From CAYMUC01 sp964471865 (GTDB lineage: Bacteria; Actinomycetota; Acidimicrobiia; Acidimicrobiales; Ilumatobacteraceae), in assembly GCA_964471865.1 (NCBI GenBank), contig CAYYHU010000001.1:124001-188000 (forward strand): DNA of 64,000 bases, read 5' to 3'. This document shows positions 25,064 to 32,915 of this stretch, one piece after another (positions within the stretch are counted from its first letter, which is position 1; each line of letters begins with the position of its first letter). Made by a program: the position numbers and the translations under genes. A model generated the notes under the pieces. The model was given only the letters and a program-made list of their open reading frames with translations. It had not been told where the DNA came from and ran no database searches.

Positions 25064-25921
25064 TCAGTGCCCCCCGCCACTGGTGCAGTGGGGCCCCTCG
25101 GCTTCTTGGCCGGTGGTGTTCACACCCACGGGCATGCCACCAAAGATCGTGCCGGTATCGACGACCAGATCGCCTGTGCTCGACACCTGAGTCGCAAAGA
25201 TGTCCATACCGCGCGGAGCGGGACCCGCCTTCTTTTCGCCCACCCGGTTGTACTGCGAACCGTGGCACTGGCACTCGAACCACTGCGAGGTCTTGCACTC
25301 GGGGATACGGCACCCGAGATGCGGGCACTTCTGATACAGCGCGATCACGCCCGCTTCCATGCCCGGCAGAGCGCCACCGGGATACAGAACCCGGGCCTCG
25401 CTCAGCGACGAGGCCGGATACTCAGTCAACCAGGCACGCCCTTCAGCCAGGTAGAAGAACCCATCGTTGGCGCGGATGTTGTTGATCACGTCGTTCACTT
25501 TGCCGGCGTTGACCTTCGAGCCGAATCCGCCCTCGGCGCCTCGCCACAAGAAGGCGAGCACGGCGGCACCAAAGGCACCCAGGCTGGCGGTCATCAAGGT
25601 GATGGAGGCCCGGTTGAAGAACTGGCGACGAGAAACACCAATGGCTTCGGGATCCGGCGGCGACCAGGGGGCGGGGGCCACAGAACCCGCAGGCACCAAC
25701 GCAGCCGAACGGACTTCGGCGGCCTCGCGCTCCACAGCCGGCACGCTCGAGGACTCGGACTCGCCGTGACGGGCGCGATCCTCGCGGTCGCGACTACGCG
25801 TCTCCCGGCTCAGAGCGCCCGCACCGCGGACGTCTTGACGGCGAGTGGCCGTGAGAAAGGCCACGGCTGCGAGCACCACGAGAGCAGCGATCGCAATGGC
25901 AATGATGGCTCCAGCATTCAT
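25064..25921 (-). CDS. qcrA: Rieske [2Fe-2S] protein of the menaquinol-cytochrome c reductase
   Basis: A 285-residue Rieske subunit. The cluster ligands are in CPHLGC and CQCHGSQYN. It has an N-terminal helix (GAIIAIAIAALVVLAAVAFL), a charged linker of about 70 residues, and a second helix preceded by SRRQFFNRAS, a Tat-type twin-arginine motif. A folded Rieske domain is normally exported by Tat, so this fits. Two helices rather than the three of mycobacterial QcrA is a visible difference. It is flanked by the cytochrome b C-terminal gene and the diheme cytochrome c, each with tiny gaps. Confidence 0.93.
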   Translation of the reverse strand: MNAGAIIAIAIAALVVLAAVAFLTATRRQDVRGAGALSRETRSRDREDRARHGESESSSVPAVEREAAEVRSAALVPAGSVAPAPWSPPDPEAIGVSRRQFFNRASITLMTASLGAFGAAVLAFLWRGAEGGFGSKVNAGKVNDVINNIRANDGFFYLAEGRAWLTEYPASSLSEARVLYPGGALPGMEAGVIALYQKCPHLGCRIPECKTSQWFECQCHGSQYNRVGEKKAGPAPRGMDIFATQVSSTGDLVVDTGTIFGGMPVGVNTTGQEAEGPHCTSGGGH

Positions 25922-25931
25922 GTCGTCGACC

Positions 25932-26693
25932 TCACAGCTCGAAGAAGATGCCGTCCCGCCAGGGGAACACGAAGTTGAATCCAGGACCCCGGAAGAACGA
26001 ACCGATCATGGTCAGCACGGCCCAGAACATCAGGTGCACCGTCATCAAGGAGATGATGAACTTGCGGTCCTCGGGCTTGTTCGACGGGTTCCTGTCGAGA
26101 TAGGGCGCCAGGATGAGCGCAATCAGGCCGACACCAGGCAGCGTCACGCCCGCCACCATCGGGTGGAACATGGTGAGCATTTCCTGAAGCCCCAGGAAGT
26201 ACCACGGCGCTTTGGAGGGGTTCGGCGTCAGGTTGAAGTCAGCAGCAGCCAGCAGGGGTGCGTTCACGAAGATTGAGAACACCACGAGGAAGGTCAGCAC
26301 CGACAAAGCGGCGACGAACTCCACTGCCAACAAGTGTGGCCAGGTGTGCACCTTGTCGACCGGTGTCGCTTTGACCTCTTGGATGGACCCGGACTTCACC
26401 ACGGTGAGCAGTCGCTGGGTATGGCCACCCGGTCCCGCGCCCACCGGCACGCCAGCGGCAGCAGGCGCCGCAGCTGCGACGAGGCCAGCGGTCTTGTCGG
26501 CCACCGCCACAGCTCCAGCAGGTGCTTCGCCCTTGGCTCGGGCGGCCTTGGAGCGCTCCAGCAGATGGGCTGGGATACGCGGGTCGCTCGCGGCCTCAGA
26601 ACTCGGTGCTGACTCGCCACCACCGGACGAGGCTGCAGCCTTTTCGCGAGCCGCTTGGGCCCGCTTGAGGAGGTGCTCAGGGATCTCCGTCAT
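25932..26693 (-). CDS. Cytochrome b C-terminal subunit (subunit IV-like)
   Basis: A 253-residue protein. Residues ~110-253 match the C-terminal half of cytochrome b: WPHLLAVEFVAALSVLTFLV, NPSKAPWYFLGLQEMLTMFHP (the PxxW quinol-site region, here APWYF) and later membrane helices. The N-terminal ~100 residues are unusual, with two copies of a short amphipathic motif (EIPEHLLKRAQAAREKAA and RIPAHLLERSKAARAKGE) in an Ala/Gly/Ser-rich linker. The same motif opens the cytochrome c at 28804. The start MTEIPEHLL at 26693 is preceded by a GGAAAGGAG Shine-Dalgarno. Confidence 0.9.
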   Translation of the reverse strand: MTEIPEHLLKRAQAAREKAAASSGGGESAPSSEAASDPRIPAHLLERSKAARAKGEAPAGAVAVADKTAGLVAAAAPAAAGVPVGAGPGGHTQRLLTVVKSGSIQEVKATPVDKVHTWPHLLAVEFVAALSVLTFLVVFSIFVNAPLLAAADFNLTPNPSKAPWYFLGLQEMLTMFHPMVAGVTLPGVGLIALILAPYLDRNPSNKPEDRKFIISLMTVHLMFWAVLTMIGSFFRGPGFNFVFPWRDGIFFEL

Positions 26694-26724
26694 CGCTTCG
26701 ACTCCTTTCCGTAGGGAACTCGGA

Positions 26725-27510
26725 TCACAGCGGACCCGAGATCCCACCGTCCTTACGCACTCGCCAGAAGTGAATCGCCATGAAGATGACGATCACGAAG
26801 GGCAACATCAACACGTGAAGCACGTACCACCGCAGCAGTGTTTCGGCGCCGATCTCGACGCCGCCGAGCAACACGAAACGCACCTGGTCACCCACGATGG
26901 GGCTGTACCCCATCATGTTCGTTCCCACGGCCACCGCCCATAGGGCCAACTGGTCCCATGGCAGCAGGTACCCGGTGAATGACAACAACAGGGTCAAGGT
27001 CAACAACACGACCCCGATCACCCAGTTGAACTCTCGAGGGGGCTTGTAGGCCCCGTGGTAGAAGACGCGGGCCATATGGAGGAACACGGCGAGCACCATC
27101 AGGTGGGCTCCCCATCGATGCATGTTTCTCACAAGTAACCCGAAGGTCACCGACGTCTCGAGGCTTTGGATGTCCTGCCATGCGTTGGCCGTCGTAGGCC
27201 GGTAGAAGAACATCAAAAAGATGCCCGTGACGGTCAGCAGGATGAACAAGAAGAAGCTCAATCCGCCCAAGCACAAGGTGTAACTGACCTTGACGGCGTG
27301 GCGCTTCACCTTCACCGGATGAAGGTGGTAGAGCACCGAGTTCATGATCACGTAGGACCGGTTACGGGGGCTGTCGGTGTAGCCCTTACGAAAGATCGAA
27401 CCAGGTCTGAAGATCGAGCTCCACGCCTGGCTGCCCTGAACCTGTTCGGTGGCCTTCGCGACGCGCTCCTTGGCGGTCGGTCGGGGCTTTTCGTTGATGA
27501 TCTTGGCCAT
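26725..27510 (-). CDS. Cytochrome b N-terminal subunit (cytochrome b6-like)
   Basis: A 261-residue four-helix diheme cytochrome b half. The heme-ligand histidines are in NMHRWGAHLMVLAVFLHMARV and in WYVLHVLMLPFVIVIFMAIHF. Also typical are YRPTTANAWQDIQSLE and GYLLPWDQLALWAV. The split into b6-like and subunit-IV-like proteins resembles b6c complexes of Firmicutes and deep-branching actinobacteria, not the fused QcrB of mycobacteria and streptomycetes. A charged N-terminal extension of about 50 residues precedes the core. Start ATG 27510. Confidence 0.93.
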   Translation of the reverse strand: MAKIINEKPRPTAKERVAKATEQVQGSQAWSSIFRPGSIFRKGYTDSPRNRSYVIMNSVLYHLHPVKVKRHAVKVSYTLCLGGLSFFLFILLTVTGIFLMFFYRPTTANAWQDIQSLETSVTFGLLVRNMHRWGAHLMVLAVFLHMARVFYHGAYKPPREFNWVIGVVLLTLTLLLSFTGYLLPWDQLALWAVAVGTNMMGYSPIVGDQVRFVLLGGVEIGAETLLRWYVLHVLMLPFVIVIFMAIHFWRVRKDGGISGPL

Positions 27511-27532
27511 GTGTGTTCGGATCCGTTCTCGT

Positions 27533-27946
27533 CTAGAACCGCATGCCGTAGGCGTAGCCGTGGCTGTTGGTGCGCTGATGCGCATCGCCGGTCACGGAGG
27601 GTTGACCGGCCTTTCCCAGGATGATGACCCCCGTGGGGCAACGGTCCACGCAGAGCGCGCACCGGGTACAGATGTCATCGTCGATGATGAACATCACATT
27701 GTCGGAAGGATCCATTCCCGGCTGCTCGGTGCCCTGGGAGTCCACCACCGCATCGGGGGTGACCATATGGATGCACTTCCACGGACAGATGTCGACGCAG
27801 CCCTCGCACATGATGCACTCGGTCTGGTCGATGTGGATGAACTGTTTGGGCTTGACCGCCTTGGAGAGATAGTCCGAGTCGACCTCGACCAGCATGTACT
27901 GGTCGGTGAACGGCATCATCGGCGGATTGGCGTCGGTACGAGCCAT
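27533..27946 (-). CDS. Ferredoxin with two [4Fe-4S] clusters, inside the bc operon
   Basis: A 137-residue soluble ferredoxin. The ligand sets are CIMCEGCVDICPWKC (residues ~44-58) and CTRCALCVDRCPTG (~92-105), separated by a longer-than-usual loop of about 35 residues. No membrane segment is visible. It is encoded 22 bases upstream of cytochrome b6. Inference: it may bring low-potential electrons to the quinone/bc complex or serve complex I, with FrhB at 4035 as a possible partner. Ferredoxins are not standard subunits of bc complexes. Confidence 0.92.
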   Translation of the reverse strand: MARTDANPPMMPFTDQYMLVEVDSDYLSKAVKPKQFIHIDQTECIMCEGCVDICPWKCIHMVTPDAVVDSQGTEQPGMDPSDNVMFIIDDDICTRCALCVDRCPTGVIILGKAGQPSVTGDAHQRTNSHGYAYGMRF

Positions 27947-27961
27947 GCTCGGGCCTCCTCT

Positions 27962-28444
27962 CTACACCTTCTTGACCAACGGCCGGCCGTAGGTCGAGGT
28001 TTCGATCGCCTTGGCAGCGGTCGCAGCAGCTGCACGCTTTTGCCACCAGGCAAAGAGCCAGATCATCAGCCCGATGTAAAAGGCGTGGATCACGATGACG
28101 ATGATGTCGCGAATCGCCTGATACGAGATGATGATCGGGAAGTTGCCCCCCATCGTGTCCGGCTGGAGCAGGTCGAAGGGTCCGTAGACGATCTTGTCCT
28201 TACGCCATGCGAGATCGTTGTCGGCGTGCACGATCCACTGGTGAGGCACGACGCCGAAGGCCAGGAACAGCAACCCAAAGACGTAGGTCGCTCCCAGCAT
28301 CGCCTCGCCCCACGTCGCCTTGCGGGACGGGTCGCGGCGCTTGCCATAGGGGATCGCTATGAGCGCCAGCGCGGTCGTGCCGATCAGGCTCACGAGAAAA
28401 GCCTGGTTCATACCGGGCCAGCGGAGAATGTCGATTGCCATCAT
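27962..28444 (-). CDS. Uncharacterised small membrane protein, first gene of the bc-nuo operon
   Basis: A 160-residue protein with three or four predicted helices: NQAFLVSLIGTTALALIAIP, GEAMLGATYVFGLLFLAFGV and IRDIIVIVIHAFYIGLMIWL. A soluble loop with VHADNDLAWRKDKIVYGPFD lies between the last two. No heme or Fe-S motif is clear, although His residues occur near helix ends. I do not recognise the family. Its position suggests an accessory bc-complex subunit. Two adjacent ATGs (28444, 28441) can serve as the start; an upstream reading to 28549 is probably leader sequence. Confidence 0.7.
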   Translation of the reverse strand: MMAIDILRWPGMNQAFLVSLIGTTALALIAIPYGKRRDPSRKATWGEAMLGATYVFGLLFLAFGVVPHQWIVHADNDLAWRKDKIVYGPFDLLQPDTMGGNFPIIISYQAIRDIIVIVIHAFYIGLMIWLFAWWQKRAAAATAAKAIETSTYGRPLVKKV

Positions 28445-28499
28445 GATCGTTCTTGGCCCTACCCCTTCGGTGTGGTCGGGTCGTGCTGGGTCTCTCCTG

Positions 28500-28505
28500 A
28501 TGCTA
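28500..28505 (-). promoter_or_regulatory. Possible -10 hexamer TAGCAT for the bc-nuo operon
   Basis: TAGCAT on the minus strand, 55 bases before the ATG at 28444, with a GAAGGGG Shine-Dalgarno-like run between. No convincing -35 element. In the rest of the 359-base divergent space 28445-28803 I see only a weak forward candidate (TATGTT at 28754-28759). Confidence 0.3.
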
Positions 28506-28803
28506 GTGCGGAGCCTCACCAGAGGTCCCAACCGGGTCGATGTGACCATCGGCGGGAACCGGAATCACCGGGTGGGCGTCGCCTAGCAGGGGGAGAATTC
28601 AGGGGATGTCCCTTTGGTCTATCACGGCATACCGGGGTCTCCCCCTGATCGTGCGATCGTGACTGCGAGATCTGCGATCGGGGCCCGATCCCCCACGGGG
28701 TCTCGGCGCGAGGTCACCTCGAGATTGATTCGGGTCGCGGCGGGTCTTGGGTCTATGTTGGAGCGGTGACCCACGAGACCTTCCGCGCCCTGAAAGGCCT
28801 GTC

Positions 28804-29598
28804 GTGACCGAGATTCCCGAACACCTCCTCAAGCGTTCCCGCGAGCGGCGTGCCGCTGCGGGTGGTGGCGACTCGTCGAGCGAGTCCGCACCTGGTGCAG
28901 CAGTCGAAGCGGCCAAAGCGTCCGCTCCGGCGCCCAAGGCTGCGGCACCAGCCCCCAAGGCCGAGGCTGCTCCTCCCCCCAAGCCCGATCCCGCCTATGT
29001 CGTGGCGGCCAAGACCCGGCGCAAGATCCCGTTCTGGGCAATGGCCACACTGAGCCTGCTCCCGGTGTGGGCGTTCTTGTACCTCCGGTCGGTGACCGAG
29101 ACCGAAGAGGTGGTCGAAGGGCCCATCGGTATTGGTGCTGTGATCTACAACCAATGCTCGAGCTGTCATGCCGTCAACGGTCAAGGTGGCGCTGGTCGTC
29201 CGCTGTGGCAGGGCGAGGTACTGGCGACGTTCCCCCGGATCGAAGACATGCTCAACTTCGTCTACGCCGGCTCACAGGCGTACGTCTCGGCGGAGATCGA
29301 AAGCTTCGGTGATCCCAACCGTGAAGGCGGGGCGCATGAGCCCCTGGCCTACAACGGCGCTCCGATGCCGGCCTTTGGAGGCCAGCTGACCGAATACGAA
29401 ATCCTCGCCGTGGTCTGCCATGAGCGCTACACGCTCGCTGGAGCCGATCCGACCAGCGAGGAATGGGCGTCTGAGTACGAGGAATGGTGCGCCCCCGACG
29501 CTCCGAAGTGGATCGAGCTCGAAACCGAGTCGACCACCTTCGACATGCTCGACGGGGTCGGAACCGACGCCCGCCCCTCGATCCTGCTGCCCACCTGA
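28804..29598 (+). CDS. Membrane-anchored monoheme cytochrome c
   Basis: A 264-residue protein. It starts (GTG) with the motif TEIPEHLLKRSRERRAAAGG shared with the cytochrome b C-terminal subunit, followed by an Ala/Pro/Lys linker, one membrane helix (IPFWAMATLSLLPVWAFLYL, residues ~79-98) and a periplasmic cytochrome c domain with heme site CSSCH and probable Met ligand in GAPMPAFGGQLTEYE. A GAAAGG Shine-Dalgarno precedes GTG. It probably shuttles electrons between the bc complex and a terminal oxidase outside this window (inference). It is divergent from the bc-nuo operon and followed after 27 bases by a reductase. Confidence 0.88.
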   Translation: MTEIPEHLLKRSRERRAAAGGGDSSSESAPGAAVEAAKASAPAPKAAAPAPKAEAAPPPKPDPAYVVAAKTRRKIPFWAMATLSLLPVWAFLYLRSVTETEEVVEGPIGIGAVIYNQCSSCHAVNGQGGAGRPLWQGEVLATFPRIEDMLNFVYAGSQAYVSAEIESFGDPNREGGAHEPLAYNGAPMPAFGGQLTEYEILAVVCHERYTLAGADPTSEEWASEYEEWCAPDAPKWIELETESTTFDMLDGVGTDARPSILLPT

Positions 29599-29625
29599 TC
29601 CGTCCGGGGTCCAAGGAGCCTCGCG

Positions 29626-30933
29626 GTGACGACGGACCCCCGAGATCACGAGGGCGCCTCCGGGCGTCCCCACCACCAGGTGGCCGATCCTGGCAACGCC
29701 GACGCGGACTATGACGTCGTCGTCGTCGGCGCGAGTCCCGCCGGATGCGCAACAGCCCGGCGTCTGGCCCATCACGGCCATCGCGTGGTCGTGCTCGAAC
29801 GAGGGGATCGAACCGGTGACACCGGACTGGTCACCGAGGTCCTGACTCCTCGAGCGCTCGCGGCTCTGACCGATCTGGGAATCGATCCCGGCGAACGACG
29901 ATGGCAACGCCACCAAGGGGTGCGGTGGTGTTCGGGACGCCGCACTCTCGAAGTGCCGTGGCCAGCGGGCGAGCCCGGCATTCCTTACAGCGCTGCCACC
30001 CAACGCCGCACCATCGAGCGGGCGCTGCGAGCCGCCACCCGAGATGCAGGCGCCGAGATCCGCTACGGAACCGAGGCCGTCGAAGCGCTGGTGGAGAGGG
30101 GTTTCGTACGCGGGGTGAAAGCCCGCACGCCCAATGGCGATCGCATCGACATACGCGGTCGCTATCTCGTCGTCGCCGATGGCGCTGCTAGTCCCTTCGG
30201 GCGCGCCCTGGGCACTCGGCGCCGTCCCGAGTGGCCCATGGCCTTGTTGTGTCATGGACACTGGGAGAGCGAACGCCATGAGGACACCTGGATCGAGTCT
30301 GCAGCCGACGTCACCGATGTCGACGGCGAACATCTCGCGGCGCACCGGTGGGTCGCCCCCCTCGGTGACGGGACCGTCGCAATCGGGCTCGGCATGCCGA
30401 CCACATCCCGAGGAGCTTCGGGCCGCCATCTGAGTGCACTCCTCGAACGAAGTGCCGATGCCCTCGCCGACAGTTGGCTCCTGGGTGAACGCCGCGGGGA
30501 TCTCGTCACCCTGCAACTGCCCGTCGGGCTTTCCGTCGAGCCCCTCGCCGGGCCGACCTTCGTGGTCGTGGGCGACGCGGCGGGAACCGCGAATCCCTTC
30601 AATGCCGATCGATTGTCCTTCGGATTGGACTCCGCGGCCACCGCCGCCCAAGTCCTGCATCAGGCGTTGACCCATAACGATCCGACGATGCTGCAGGCCT
30701 ACCCCCGGGCATTGAACGATCACATCGGCAGCCTGTTCTCCCTCGGACGGTTGTTCCTGCGGGCAGCTTCGCGGCCCCGGGTCGCGCATGCCGTGCTCGC
30801 AACTGGCGTGCGCACCCCGACGCTGGCCCGGCGAGCACTGCGTCTCGCCACCGGGCTCACTCAGACCGGCGAGCCCCTCGCCGCCGCCGAGCGGGCACTA
30901 CTCGCCGCCGCTCGCAACGTCACCGAAGCCTGA
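29626..30933 (+). CDS. Geranylgeranyl reductase family FAD-dependent oxidoreductase (MenJ-like)
   Basis: A 435-residue flavoprotein. The N-terminal Rossmann motif is DVVVVGASPAGCATARRLA (GxSxAG type) after about 27 disordered residues. The second FAD motif is VVVGDAAGTANPFNADRLSF, close to the GDAAGLVNPLNGEGI signature of geranylgeranyl reductases. The family saturates isoprenoid chains; in mycobacteria MenJ reduces menaquinone. Next to a menaquinol-using respiratory chain that role is plausible but is an inference; a halogenase-like monooxygenase is an alternative. GTG start with AAGGAG Shine-Dalgarno about 8 bases upstream. Confidence 0.82.
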   Translation: MTTDPRDHEGASGRPHHQVADPGNADADYDVVVVGASPAGCATARRLAHHGHRVVVLERGDRTGDTGLVTEVLTPRALAALTDLGIDPGERRWQRHQGVRWCSGRRTLEVPWPAGEPGIPYSAATQRRTIERALRAATRDAGAEIRYGTEAVEALVERGFVRGVKARTPNGDRIDIRGRYLVVADGAASPFGRALGTRRRPEWPMALLCHGHWESERHEDTWIESAADVTDVDGEHLAAHRWVAPLGDGTVAIGLGMPTTSRGASGRHLSALLERSADALADSWLLGERRGDLVTLQLPVGLSVEPLAGPTFVVVGDAAGTANPFNADRLSFGLDSAATAAQVLHQALTHNDPTMLQAYPRALNDHIGSLFSLGRLFLRAASRPRVAHAVLATGVRTPTLARRALRLATGLTQTGEPLAAAERALLAAARNVTEA

Positions 30934-30957
30934 TCGAGCACTTCGGCGCCGATGGCG

Positions 30958-31557
30958 TCAGTCGTCGAGGCAGGTGATCGCCGAGATCTCCTGGACCGCC
31001 AGGTCGTAGGTGGATGTCGATCGGGCGCCGATTCGGGCCACGAAATCGCGAAACGAACTCGTCTCCACCCTGGAACAGACCCGGGTCACGACATCGACGA
31101 GGGGGACCACCCATCCATTCGACAATCCGCCTTCGCGTCCGGCATCGAGGACCTCGACGATGCCAGGCAGCGTGACGACTCCTCCCGATTCGACGGGGGC
31201 CAAAGCGAACCAGATGACCGCATCGCCGAGAACATCAGCCAGGAGTGCGCACGCGCCGGGACGATCCACACGAGCACAGGTCCGCACACCAGGCGTGTCA
31301 TCGCCGATGAGGTACTGACGTCCATCCGCGAGAACCAGACGTGCCACTCCCACCGTTCGATCTCGCAGCAGACCCCAGTCCTCCTCGAGTTCGGCCTCCA
31401 TGACGATTCCACCGATATCGACGCGGCGGGTGGCTTGAGATCCTTGTGTCAACGATGCCGTCGGAGCCGTCGTCGAACCGACCAGGACCACGACGAGACT
31501 CAACACGATCACGGCGCCAACCGCCGCCCAGAACCGCCGCGAGAGCAGTTCGCGCAT
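30958..31557 (-). CDS. Hypothetical exported or membrane-anchored protein
   Basis: A 199-residue protein that I do not recognise. It begins MRELLSRRFWAAVGAVIVLSL, a single signal-anchor helix, and continues as a soluble beta-rich domain with four cysteines (in TCARVDRPGACAL, VCSRVE and ITCLDD near the end) that could form disulfides outside the cell. It is the last gene of the rex-hem operon, 5 bases after hemL. Normal composition argues for a real gene. No function is assigned. Confidence 0.7.
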   Translation of the reverse strand: MRELLSRRFWAAVGAVIVLSLVVVLVGSTTAPTASLTQGSQATRRVDIGGIVMEAELEEDWGLLRDRTVGVARLVLADGRQYLIGDDTPGVRTCARVDRPGACALLADVLGDAVIWFALAPVESGGVVTLPGIVEVLDAGREGGLSNGWVVPLVDVVTRVCSRVETSSFRDFVARIGARSTSTYDLAVQEISAITCLDD

Positions 31558-31562
31558 GGGTC

Positions 31563-32915
31563 TCAGCTCTCCCGACGGGCCATGACCGCCGCCGCAGCGC
31601 GATGAGCGGCCTCGGCGATCTCGCCAAGGACAGCATCGTCATGGGCGAGACCCACGAAGATCGCCTCGTACGCCCCGGGAGCCTGGGCCACACCAGCGCC
31701 GAGCATGCCCCAGAACCAGGCCGCATACCCCTGCTCGTCGGTCTGTTTCGCCTGGTCGAAGTTTCGTGGCAGCCCGGTCCCGCAATACATCCCCACCAGG
31801 GTTCCCACGACGGGGAATTGCCAGTCCAACCCCACGGACTCACAGGCCATACGTAGGGAGGCGCCCAGATGGCGGGCGCGCGCCGACAGTTCCATGTAGA
31901 CGTCGTCGGTGAGCTGATCGAGCACGGCGAGCCCGGCAGCAGTGGCCAAAGGATTGCCGGCCAGTGTTCCCGCATGGAACACGGGTCCCAAGGGGGACAA
32001 CGTCTCCATGAGGTCTCGCCGCCCCCCGACCGCACCGATCGGTAACCCGCCTCCGATGACCTTGCCGAAACATGTGAGGTCCGGTCGAACGTCGCAGCGG
32101 GCCTGAGCGCCACCGCGACCCAGACGAAAGCCGGTGATGACCTCATCGAAGATCAACACGGCCCCCACCCGATCACATTCGGCTCTCAAGCCCTCCAAAA
32201 AGCCCGGTACCGCAGCGACCACCCCCATGTTGGCGGCAACCGGTTCCACGATCACCGCTGCCACCTGGTCGTCGAGTTGGGGCACCACGTTGTAGGGCAC
32301 GACCAAGGTGTTCGCGACCGCGCCAGCCGGAACGCCTGCGGTACCGGGCAGTCCAAGGGTGGCCACCCCTGAGCCCCCGGCCGCCAACAACGCGTCGGTG
32401 GCACCGTGGAAGTTCCCGGCAAAGGTGACGACACGGTCCCGGCCCGTAGCCCCCCGAGCCAAACGCACCGCAGTCGAGGTTGCTTCGGTGCCCGAATTCA
32501 TCAGTCGAACCCGTTCACATGACGGAACCGCTGCCGCGATCGTTTCGGCCAGCTTCGTCTCCCGGGGCGTGGGCGCCCCATACGAGGTCCCCGCACTCGC
32601 CGCTCGAGCTAGAGCATGGGTTACGACCGGATGGGCATGTCCCAGGATGACCGCCCCGTAACTCTGAACGAGATCCACGAGGCGGCGGCCCTCGACATCC
32701 CAAATATGCGCGCCCTCAGCTCGAGCGACCACATAGGGACGACCGCCCACGGCCCGAAACGCTCGGATCGAGGACGACACCCCACCCGGAATCGCGGCCT
32801 CGGCTCGAGCGAAAGCGATCTCGTTCGAACCCAGCCCCGCACCCGTGCACACGACGGGATCGCATCCGGCCTCGACGCAGCGAACCGGATCGCACAGTGC
32901 CACCTGACCGCTCAT
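31563..32915 (-). CDS. hemL: Glutamate-1-semialdehyde 2,1-aminomutase
   Basis: A 450-residue PLP enzyme making 5-aminolevulinate, the second step of the C5 heme route. Landmarks are IPGGVSSSIRAFRAVGGRPY, MNSGTEATSTAVRLARG, AGNFHGATDALL, IFDEVITGFRLG and the PLP-lysine segment TCFGKVIGGGLPIGAVGG. A short Cys-containing N-terminal extension precedes the core. ATG overlaps the hemB stop (ATGA). Confidence 0.96.
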   Translation of the reverse strand: MSGQVALCDPVRCVEAGCDPVVCTGAGLGSNEIAFARAEAAIPGGVSSSIRAFRAVGGRPYVVARAEGAHIWDVEGRRLVDLVQSYGAVILGHAHPVVTHALARAASAGTSYGAPTPRETKLAETIAAAVPSCERVRLMNSGTEATSTAVRLARGATGRDRVVTFAGNFHGATDALLAAGGSGVATLGLPGTAGVPAGAVANTLVVPYNVVPQLDDQVAAVIVEPVAANMGVVAAVPGFLEGLRAECDRVGAVLIFDEVITGFRLGRGGAQARCDVRPDLTCFGKVIGGGLPIGAVGGRRDLMETLSPLGPVFHAGTLAGNPLATAAGLAVLDQLTDDVYMELSARARHLGASLRMACESVGLDWQFPVVGTLVGMYCGTGLPRNFDQAKQTDEQGYAAWFWGMLGAGVAQAPGAYEAIFVGLAHDDAVLGEIAEAAHRAAAAVMARRES

